Shown here one piece after another: positions 8,627 through 14,904 of a stretch of 27,007 nt of DNA. The notes beneath the pieces are model-generated. The model had not been told where the DNA came from, did not search any database, and saw nothing but the letters and a program-made list of their open reading frames with translations. The stretch is from a virus: positions 1 through 27,007 of the IMG/VR virus record IMGVR_UViG_3300025818_000145; one strand, 5' to 3'. How positions within the stretch are numbered: the stretch's first letter is position 1; each line of letters starts with the position of its first letter. The position numbers and the translations under genes are program-made.

Positions 8627-11197
8627 ATGCCATCAGGAGTATTTGGTTTAGAAAAAACATATAAGAAGCAAAGAAAAAAAGATTGGCCAGAGTCTGCGAA
8701 TTACGGTTATTCTGTGGGAACCACAAATCCTACACTTGCACCACCAACTGGAGGAGCTTGTATTATTGATAGACTGGATCTTTCTACAGAAGTTGTTTCT
8801 AGTCCTGGATCAATTGCGAATTATACTTATGCCATGTTTGACATGTCATCCCTAATTGGTAGGAATTATGGATATCTTGTCGGTGGAAAATCTCCATATA
8901 GTGCTGGTGTTCATTGTACAATAGTAAGACTTGATTTTTCAAATGAAACTTTTGAGGATATTGGTACTCATTTAAATTCATCTAAACAATGGACTTCTAG
9001 TGTCAACAGTCCGGAATATGGATACGTTTGTAGTGGTAGAGTTCCAACTCCAGCAGACATATCTACCATAGATAGATTGGATTTTTCTAGTGAAACTTTA
9101 ACGTCTTCACTATCCAATCTTACGACATCTAGAACAAATGCTGGGTCAACTTATTCGACACAATATGGATATATTGCTGCTGGTTTTGATGGCACATCTA
9201 ATGTTGCTACAATAGATCGATTTGATTTTACCAACGAATCATCATCTGTGATTTCTGGAACATTAAATAATCCAGGCAGAACCGGATTATCTCAACATAT
9301 ACAAAGTCAGAGTTATGGATATGTTGCTAGTGGCAGTTCATCTTATCCCACCGTAGTGGATAAAATTGATTTTTCAAATGATAGTTTTTCAAGAACAACA
9401 GATATAACTGTAGGAAGAGGTTCTGCTGGAGGAGCATCTACTTTAAATTATGGATACTTATTGGGAGGTATGTTTCCATATCGTTCTGATATGGATAGAA
9501 TAGACTTTTCAACGGACAGTGTATCAACACCTTCTTCAACACAAACTTTGAATAATAGGGGAGGTTCTACAGTAATTGCGGGTGGAATAAACAAGAGTGC
9601 AAAATCAAGAAGATATTTTCTTGATGTTGATGCTGTCCCTATAGGAAATGCTACTGGTTACTTTGCTGGTGGTGGTGCTCCGGCTGTTGTTTGTACAATC
9701 GACCGTATAGATTTTTCTAATGAGACTGTATCGGAACCAAGTAGTGAATTAACTCAAGCAAGATATCAGTTAGCAGCAGTCTCAAATTCGAATTATGGGT
9801 ACTTTGCTGGCGGTTTTGCTCCACCTCAAGTTTGTACAATAGACCGATTAGATTTTTCTAATGAGACTGTATCAGCACCAGGTAATGATTTAACTCAAGC
9901 AAGACAGTATTTAGCATCAGTCTCTAATTCTAATTATGGTTATTTTGGTGGTGGTGCTACTACTCCATCTTATGTTTGTACTATTGACCGATTAGATTTT
10001 TCTAATGAAACTGTATCAGAACCAAGTAGCAATTTAACTCAAGCAAGAAATCAATTAGCAGCAGTCTCAAATTCGAATTATGGTTACTTTGCTGGTGGTG
10101 GTCCAGGTAATGTTTGTACTATTGACCGACTAGATTTTTCTAATGAGACTGTATCGGAACCAAGTAGTGAATTAACTCAAGCAAGAACTGCTTTAGCAGC
10201 AGTCTCTAATTCTAATTATGGATACTTTGCTGGTGGGTGGGCCCCACCTCAACTTTGTACAATAGACCGACTAGATTTTTCTAATGAGACTGTATCGGAA
10301 CCAAGTAGTGAATTAACTCAAGCAAGAAATGGTTCAGCAGCAGTCTCTAATTCTAATTATGGATACTTTGCTGGTGGTGCTACTCCATCTTATGTTTGTA
10401 CTATTGACCGACTAGATTTTTCTAATGAGACTGTATCGGAACCAAGTAGTGAATTAACTCAAACAAGATATACTGCAGCAGGAGTCTCTGGTGGATGGGC
10501 TACTGCACCATCAATCGGACCAAGATCTGGACCAAGAACATCTGTCAATCCTGGTGGTGAAGGTGGTGGAGGTGGTGAAGGTGGTGGAGGTGCATCATCA
10601 CAAATGACATTTAAGTATTATGGTTATGGATCAAATACGGGAACTTTATCCGTTCACTGGGCACCAGGACCACCCACTTCTAATACAATCAGTGCCGCAC
10701 TTCCATTTACTGCCGATGGTTCAACAGTAACATCAATCTCCGGACAAACGCATCCAGGACCAGGACAAACTTGGAAATCTGCTACTGTAGATTTAAGTCC
10801 ATTATCACCGAGCACCGGACACTTTGTATTTAAATATCGTACTGGAACAAGTTTTAGAGGAGACTTCCAACTTGATGATATGGAATTCACACACTCTGGA
10901 GGAACTGATGATTTAGATCCGGATTTGAAGAGAACTGCATCAACCGATAATTGGCAAAAATGGAATGCTGGCCCACCAGCAACATACAATACATCTTTCT
11001 TTTCTAATGTGACAGTTTCAACTTCTGCTCCTGGTGGATGGAACTATGATGCCGGAGGAACACCATCTGGTTCTACTGGAACGACATCAGACTCTGATGG
11101 GAGTCCAACTGGATATTACATCTATGCAGAAACTTCTTCACCAAACTATCCACAGAAATATATGTGGTTGAGAACTGCAACTCCGGTTACGATTTAG
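8627..11197 (+). CDS. Kelch-like 12-repeat fibre protein with MAM-like C-terminus, paralog 3
   Basis: This 856-aa protein shares the family N-terminus (MPSGVFGL...WPESA). Repeats 1-6 (about residues 25-345) are diverged. Repeats 7-12 (about 345-622) are almost identical to each other and to the first half of paralog 2, which suggests a chimera formed by recombination. A Gly-rich linker (about 640-657, GGEGGGGGEGGGG) leads to a C-terminal domain. Residues ~659-755 resemble the second half of a MAM-type jelly-roll ('GTLSVHW', 'TWKSATVDLSPL', 'GDFQLDDMEF'). Residues ~770-856 resemble a first half ('SPTGYYIYAETSS', 'YMWLRTATPV'). This would make it the largest adhesin-like protein in the window, with a distal carbohydrate- or protein-binding domain. 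The function is inferred. A ribosome-binding-like AAGGA precedes the ATG. Confidence 0.77.
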   Translation: MPSGVFGLEKTYKKQRKKDWPESANYGYSVGTTNPTLAPPTGGACIIDRLDLSTEVVSSPGSIANYTYAMFDMSSLIGRNYGYLVGGKSPYSAGVHCTIVRLDFSNETFEDIGTHLNSSKQWTSSVNSPEYGYVCSGRVPTPADISTIDRLDFSSETLTSSLSNLTTSRTNAGSTYSTQYGYIAAGFDGTSNVATIDRFDFTNESSSVISGTLNNPGRTGLSQHIQSQSYGYVASGSSSYPTVVDKIDFSNDSFSRTTDITVGRGSAGGASTLNYGYLLGGMFPYRSDMDRIDFSTDSVSTPSSTQTLNNRGGSTVIAGGINKSAKSRRYFLDVDAVPIGNATGYFAGGGAPAVVCTIDRIDFSNETVSEPSSELTQARYQLAAVSNSNYGYFAGGFAPPQVCTIDRLDFSNETVSAPGNDLTQARQYLASVSNSNYGYFGGGATTPSYVCTIDRLDFSNETVSEPSSNLTQARNQLAAVSNSNYGYFAGGGPGNVCTIDRLDFSNETVSEPSSELTQARTALAAVSNSNYGYFAGGWAPPQLCTIDRLDFSNETVSEPSSELTQARNGSAAVSNSNYGYFAGGATPSYVCTIDRLDFSNETVSEPSSELTQTRYTAAGVSGGWATAPSIGPRSGPRTSVNPGGEGGGGGEGGGGASSQMTFKYYGYGSNTGTLSVHWAPGPPTSNTISAALPFTADGSTVTSISGQTHPGPGQTWKSATVDLSPLSPSTGHFVFKYRTGTSFRGDFQLDDMEFTHSGGTDDLDPDLKRTASTDNWQKWNAGPPATYNTSFFSNVTVSTSAPGGWNYDAGGTPSGSTGTTSDSDGSPTGYYIYAETSSPNYPQKYMWLRTATPVTI
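8699..10491 (+). repeat. 12 kelch-like protein repeats (6+6), paralog 3
   Basis: Units 1-6 are diverged and units 7-12 (from about 9650) are near-identical. A 63-base stretch beginning GACCGACTAG is identical at 10124-10186 and 10265-10327, and at 7448-7510 in paralog 2. A further copy near 10406-10468 differs at one base. Confidence 0.82.
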
Positions 11198-11198
11198 A

Positions 11199-11206
11199 AC
11201 TAAATA
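11199..11206 (+). promoter_or_regulatory. T4-like late promoter motif ACTAAATA
   Basis: The octamer directly follows the stop of paralog 3 and lies 28 bases before the ATG of the oxygenase at 11235. Confidence 0.5.
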
Positions 11207-11234
11207 TTTTTAAAGATTGAGAAATTGAGTTTGA

Positions 11235-11894
11235 ATGAATCATTTACTTGGTAATATCCTTATTCAACCAAATGTTGTGACAAAGGAAGGATGTAAATAT
11301 CTCACAGAATATGTAAAGAAGGCACCCAAAATGAGGATGGGTGTTTATGATGCCGAAAAATCAAATGAAACAAAAAAGGATGAATCAAAAGTAGATCCAA
11401 ATGTAAGAGATGTAGAGTGTGCCGATATACAACCAATCATGGCAGACGTTAAATCTCTTTATGATGATATGGTATATAATGTCATCAATCCTTTTTATGA
11501 CTTTTATATCAACGATAGTGAAGTTCCCCAGTTTTTATATTATAGGGAAGGAGGACACTACAAACCTCATTATGATGGTGAAGCCTTATGGGTAAATCCT
11601 GATGGAACAAAGCAATGGAAAAAATCTATTGATAGAGATATTTCTACTGTTTTATTTTTGAATGATGATTTTGAGGGTGGAGAGTTTGTATTTCCAAAAT
11701 ACAGAATTCGTATTAAACCAGAACCAGGCCTTCTGATCGCATTTCCATCAACACATCATTATCTGCATGGAGTAGAACCAGTTAAATCTGGTGAGAGAAT
11801 CGTCAGTGTTTGTTGGATGAGAGTAAAAGGAGTTCCAACAAAGGATGAGCAAGATAAACAGATTGCAGATAAATATGGAATAGAGGTCTATTAA
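11235..11894 (+). CDS. 2OG-Fe(II) oxygenase, prolyl-4-hydroxylase-like
   Basis: This 219-aa protein has the full facial triad of the prolyl-4-hydroxylase-type 2-oxoglutarate dioxygenases. The H-x-D motif lies in 'GGHYKPHYDGE' (H112, D114) and the distal histidine in 'HHYLHGVEPV' (H178). R188 in 'SGERIVSVCW' is placed to bind the 2OG carboxylate. 'DISTVLFLNDDFEGGEFVFP' is the typical strand between them. Length fits a stand-alone catalytic domain. The substrate is unknown: a prolyl/lysyl residue of a structural protein is one possibility, though the visible collagen-like repeat has neither residue. It sits between the largest kelch-like protein and a tail-assembly chaperone-like gene. Confidence 0.88.
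   Translation: MNHLLGNILIQPNVVTKEGCKYLTEYVKKAPKMRMGVYDAEKSNETKKDESKVDPNVRDVECADIQPIMADVKSLYDDMVYNVINPFYDFYINDSEVPQFLYYREGGHYKPHYDGEALWVNPDGTKQWKKSIDRDISTVLFLNDDFEGGEFVFPKYRIRIKPEPGLLIAFPSTHHYLHGVEPVKSGERIVSVCWMRVKGVPTKDEQDKQIADKYGIEVY
11868..11875 (+). promoter_or_regulatory. T4-like late promoter motif GATAAATA (inside upstream gene)
   Basis: The octamer lies within the 3' end of the oxygenase gene, 25 bases before the ATG at 11901. Its sequence and spacing fit the other late promoters, but the same string also occurs in coding DNA elsewhere (14852, 14932), so chance is possible. Confidence 0.35.
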
Positions 11895-11900
11895 TTTAAA

Positions 11901-12455
11901 ATGACACAACTTTTAAAACATTATTGGGTAGATAGGGATAATACCAGTGTCTTTGCAATTTCTTCATCAATGTGGAGTCGTCCCAGATTTGGATATGTGG
12001 CTCCTAATATCGCAGGTCTTGAGATCGTTCATAGAATAACTGATAGTAATGGTATTCCTTTTTGCTTATCGACTTGCCCCGATGATACTACCATCACAGA
12101 AGAAGATGGTCTTGAAATTCTGACTCAAGCAGAATGGGATGCAGAAATTGCTACTTATGATACCGCACAAGAAACAAAAAGATATGTTGAGGTAAGAAGT
12201 ATTCGAGATAAACTTCTGTCCGAGACTGATTGGATTGTCACAAAATCGTTGGAGACAGGTGTTGCTCTGTCATCAGAATTTACAACCTGGAGAACTGCTT
12301 TAAGAAATCTTCCAAATGGTTCTGAATTTCCACTTACTCTTCCTGATGCACCAGTTGCAGTTTCTGTAAGTAATGCAGAATATCTGGCACAAGTAACTCA
12401 AATTCCGATGATTAATGATCCAAATGTTGTGGAAGAAGAATTACCTGGTGAGTAA
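11901..12455 (+). CDS. Phage tail assembly chaperone-like protein
   Basis: The C-terminal part of this 184-aa protein contains 'RDKLLSETDWIVTKSLETG', then 'FTTWRTALRNLP' (about residues 97-138), the recognisable Phage_tail_APC-type pattern (R-x-x-LL-x-x-[ST]DW, then W-x-x-[YA]-R-x-x-LR-x-[LI]P). Proteins with this motif accompany tail fibres and are thought to help fibre or tail assembly. The N-terminal ~90 residues ('KHYWVDRDNTSVFAISS', 'ILTQAEWDAEI') look like a small fibre-interacting domain. It ends tail to tail with the minus-strand oxygenase, overlapping it by 15 bases (12441-12455), so no intergenic terminator is possible there. The motif match is good; the chaperone role here is inferred from the fibre-rich neighbourhood. 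Confidence 0.68.
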   Translation: MTQLLKHYWVDRDNTSVFAISSSMWSRPRFGYVAPNIAGLEIVHRITDSNGIPFCLSTCPDDTTITEEDGLEILTQAEWDAEIATYDTAQETKRYVEVRSIRDKLLSETDWIVTKSLETGVALSSEFTTWRTALRNLPNGSEFPLTLPDAPVAVSVSNAEYLAQVTQIPMINDPNVVEEELPGE

Positions 12456-13022
12456 GGAATAACACTTCTCATTTCTATCATAAGCATAGTCAGCATACTC
12501 ACCATTCTTTCTGACATAGTGTAGAAAGAGTTGCATAAACCTATCGTTCTTATGTGTTCGTAGTGGTGACCTCCAGTGAGGAACGATAGTTCCAAGATAT
12601 GCAACACCATGTCCAACAGGTGTCACGACCTCTCTACGCTTCCCTGTGAGGTCTTTAAGTTTAATAGGCCACTCTGCATCACCACAGATATTCATCGTTA
12701 CAGAGACCTCACAGGAGGGTCTGTCAGTGTGACAATTCATCCATCCTTTATTATGATATGTTGTAGTAAACCAATATGATGGAATGAGTTCCTCTCCAAG
12801 TAGTTCTTCAAGAATAGGTTTCATTCTCTTCACAACAAATGTGGAGGACTCTGGAGCATAACAACACATCACATTTCCTCTTTCAGGATCATAATGAGTT
12901 TTAAGACCTCCAAGATCATGAATTGCACCCATTAGATTCTGATATTTAATTTGTATTGCTTCTTGTTTACTAATAATGTCTGGTATATAATGCCAACCTT
13001 TCTTTGCAAATGATGAAGTCAT
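12441..13022 (-). CDS. 2OG-Fe(II) oxygenase-like protein on the opposite strand
   Basis: This is the only convincing minus-strand gene in the window (193 aa). It shows a 2OG-Fe(II) dioxygenase layout: H-x-D in 'WMNCHTDRPSCEVSVTMNI' (H98, D100), 'PVGHGVAYLGTIVPHWRSPL' carrying the distal histidine (H149), and Arg residues nearby (R151 or R161) before 'FMQLFLHYV'. Conserved W/P spacing ('AEWPIKL') supports a jelly-roll fold. Its 3' end overlaps the 3' end of the plus-strand chaperone-like gene by 15 bases. A TCTAAATA late-promoter octamer reading leftwards sits 20 bases before its ATG, so it can be expressed late despite its orientation. The lone inverted orientation suggests insertion as an independent cassette. 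The substrate is unknown. Confidence 0.8.
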   Translation of the reverse strand: MTSSFAKKGWHYIPDIISKQEAIQIKYQNLMGAIHDLGGLKTHYDPERGNVMCCYAPESSTFVVKRMKPILEELLGEELIPSYWFTTTYHNKGWMNCHTDRPSCEVSVTMNICGDAEWPIKLKDLTGKRREVVTPVGHGVAYLGTIVPHWRSPLRTHKNDRFMQLFLHYVRKNGEYADYAYDRNEKCYSLLTR

Positions 13023-13023
13023 A

Positions 13024-13031
13024 TATAAATT
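13024..13031 (+). promoter_or_regulatory. Possible late promoter TATAAATT
   Basis: One mismatch from TATAAATA, 34 bases before the ATG at 13066. A TATAAT hexamer at 13038-13043 has no convincing -35 partner. Confidence 0.25.
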
Positions 13032-13042
13032 TCATGTTATAA

Positions 13043-13050
13043 TATTTAGA
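13043..13050 (-). promoter_or_regulatory. T4-like late promoter TCTAAATA on the minus strand
   Basis: The plus strand reads TATTTAGA, so the minus strand reads TCTAAATA, the same octamer found before the tail tube gene (23553). It ends 20 bases upstream of the minus-strand ATG at 13022. Confidence 0.5.
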
Positions 13051-13065
13051 AAAATCTTATTGATT

Positions 13066-14307
13066 ATGAATTATAAGTTTAGCATTATCACCCCAGCACA
13101 CAAAAAAAATCCATACCTTGAAGAACTTTATGATAGTATTTTGGCACAAACATATTCAAATTGGGAATGGGTTCTTTGGTTGAACAATCATTTAAAAGAG
13201 CATAATATATCAGAAAGAATTAGGAATGATGATAGGGTAAAGATTTTCAGGACAGAAAATACCTCAAAAAATATTGGATATCATAAACATCATGCGTTTC
13301 ATAAAGGAACGGGTGATGTTCTGGTTGAAGTTGATTATGACGATATGATTACTTCAAATTGTTTAGAAGAATTGAATAAAGCATATCAAGATGAGAATAT
13401 TGGATTTGCATACAGTAATGCTATCCAATATAACATGAAAAAGGAATTTATTCCATATAATCCGGCCCATGGTTGGTCATATTCGAAAGTCAAGTTTCGT
13501 GAAGAAGAAAGATATGTAATGAATTCTTGGCATCCAAGTAGTCATAGTCTTTCATTTATTTGGTATGCTCCAGATCATGTGAGGTCTTGGAGATCTGATT
13601 TATATAAAAAAGTTGGAGGACATAATCAAGAACTTGAAATATGTGATGATCATGAATTAATGATAAGGACATATTTAAATACAAATATGTATTTTATAGA
13701 AAAACCGCTTTATGTTTATAGAGTAACTGGCAACAATACTTATTTGAAAAAAAATTCACAGATTCAAAAAGAAACTGTAAGACTTGCTTATGAGAATGTT
13801 TATGCTCTTGCTGAACATGATGCTGAAAAAAATAATTTACTAAAAGTAGATCTTGGTGGAGGTTTATACCCCAGGGAAGGATATATGACAATCGATCAAC
13901 ATGATGCGGATATCATTTGTGATTTAAATGATGGAATTCCTCTTCCAGATAATAGTGTTGGAGTTTTGAATGCCAGTCATGTGATTGAGCATTTGAGAGA
14001 TCCAATTAAAACAATGAGAGAGATACATCGGGTTCTTGCACATGGTGGTTGGGCTTTAATTGAAGTTCCTTCTACAGATGGACGCGGGGCATGGCAAGAT
14101 CCGACTCATGTGAGTTTTTGGAATGAACATAGTTTTTGGTATTATACTGACAAGAGTAAAGCAGAATTTATTAGGAATAAAGATATTAGATTTCAATCAT
14201 ATCGCCTAGATACATGGGAAATGTCTCCCCATATTCCTGTTGTTACCACAAATTTAGTTGCAATTAAAGAAGGTGGAAAAAGACTTCCAGGTATTTTAAA
14301 TATTTGA
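13066..14307 (+). CDS. GT2 glycosyltransferase fused to class I SAM methyltransferase
   Basis: The ATG at 13066 gives 413 aa starting 'MNYKFSIITPAHKKN', a classic GT2 first strand; an in-frame TTG lies two codons upstream. 'DSILAQTYSNWEWVL' and the metal-binding 'VDYDDM' (D90-Y-D92-D93) support a GT-A inverting glycosyltransferase over residues 1-~250, with 'DDHELMIRTY' as the likely catalytic-acid region. From ~258 the protein is a Methyltransf_11-type domain: 'VDLGGG' (261-266), 'LNASHVIEHLRDP' and 'REIHRVLAHGGWALIEVPS'. This is the second glycosyltransferase-methyltransferase fusion in the window, built from different families than the one at 4230. It probably builds a methylated sugar on an unknown acceptor. 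It ends one base before the next gene's ATG. Confidence 0.85.
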   Translation: MNYKFSIITPAHKKNPYLEELYDSILAQTYSNWEWVLWLNNHLKEHNISERIRNDDRVKIFRTENTSKNIGYHKHHAFHKGTGDVLVEVDYDDMITSNCLEELNKAYQDENIGFAYSNAIQYNMKKEFIPYNPAHGWSYSKVKFREEERYVMNSWHPSSHSLSFIWYAPDHVRSWRSDLYKKVGGHNQELEICDDHELMIRTYLNTNMYFIEKPLYVYRVTGNNTYLKKNSQIQKETVRLAYENVYALAEHDAEKNNLLKVDLGGGLYPREGYMTIDQHDADIICDLNDGIPLPDNSVGVLNASHVIEHLRDPIKTMREIHRVLAHGGWALIEVPSTDGRGAWQDPTHVSFWNEHSFWYYTDKSKAEFIRNKDIRFQSYRLDTWEMSPHIPVVTTNLVAIKEGGKRLPGILNI

Positions 14308-14308
14308 T

Positions 14309-14899
14309 ATGAATTATTTTTTAAAGAATCAAAAACTCAATGAGTCTCCAAGTCCAACATTATGGGTTGTAGATAATTTTTATGATGATCCACATTCTAT
14401 TAGAAATTTTGCATTGGAACAAAATTTCATTTCTGACAGTGGATATAAAGGAAAGAGAACTGAACATCAATATGAAATTCCTGGAACAAAGGAAAGATTT
14501 GAGATGATTATGAATAAAAAAATTACTGGATGGACAGACACATATACAATGTGTGGAAGATTTCAGTATTGCACTTGTGAAGACCCATTAGTATATCATG
14601 CAGATTATCAAAGATGGGCCGCTACTGTTTACCTAACACCAGATGCTCCGTATGAGTGTGGAACATCTTTACTTGCACATAAAGAAACAAGGATTAGGCA
14701 TGTTAGTGTTGAAGGATCTGATGTAATTTGGTCTAAAAAGTTTTTAGATCCTACACCTTGGGATCATATTGATGTTGTTGGCAATGTTTTTAATCGATTA
14801 GTCATATGGGATGCAAAGTGCCCTCATGCTGCGTCTAAATATTTTGGATATGATAAATATGACTCTAGATTATTCCATATGTTCTTTTTCGACACTTAA
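14309..14899 (+). CDS. DUF6445-like putative 2OG-Fe(II) oxygenase
   Basis: This 196-aa protein matches, from memory, the DUF6445 pattern found in marine phages and proteobacteria: 'VVDNFYDDPHSIRNFAL', 'GRFQYC', 'VYLTPDAPYECGTSLLAHKET', 'DPTPWDHIDVVGNVFNRLVIWDA' and 'RLFHMFFFD'. An H-x-D pair (H97, D99 in 'VYHADYQRWAA'), a later histidine (H173 in 'CPHAASKYFG') and an arginine (R187) follow the facial-triad order of 2OG-Fe(II) dioxygenases. Catalytic activity is therefore likely but not established by sequence alone. It begins one base after the GT2-methyltransferase gene, so the two are probably co-expressed. Confidence 0.75.
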   Translation: MNYFLKNQKLNESPSPTLWVVDNFYDDPHSIRNFALEQNFISDSGYKGKRTEHQYEIPGTKERFEMIMNKKITGWTDTYTMCGRFQYCTCEDPLVYHADYQRWAATVYLTPDAPYECGTSLLAHKETRIRHVSVEGSDVIWSKKFLDPTPWDHIDVVGNVFNRLVIWDAKCPHAASKYFGYDKYDSRLFHMFFFDT

Positions 14900-14904
14900 A
14901 GGCA

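Noticed and set aside
10124-10468. CRISPR-like array of identical 63-base repeats
   Set aside because: The repeats are in-frame coding units of a protein repeat with conserved flanks; there are no short unique spacers of constant length outside the coding frame.
10654-10989. 111-aa minus-strand ORF
   Set aside because: It lies opposite the MAM-like domain, has no promoter motif or recognisable domain, and reflects the codon pattern of the plus-strand gene.
13038-13043. TATAAT as a host sigma70 promoter -10 box
   Set aside because: No -35-like hexamer at 16-18 bases; in such AT-rich DNA the hexamer alone is not informative.
14852-14859. GATAAATA inside the DUF6445-like gene as a promoter for 14905
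   Set aside because: It lies within coding sequence at an atypical distance (45 bases), next to another internal match at 14834; chance occurrence is as likely.
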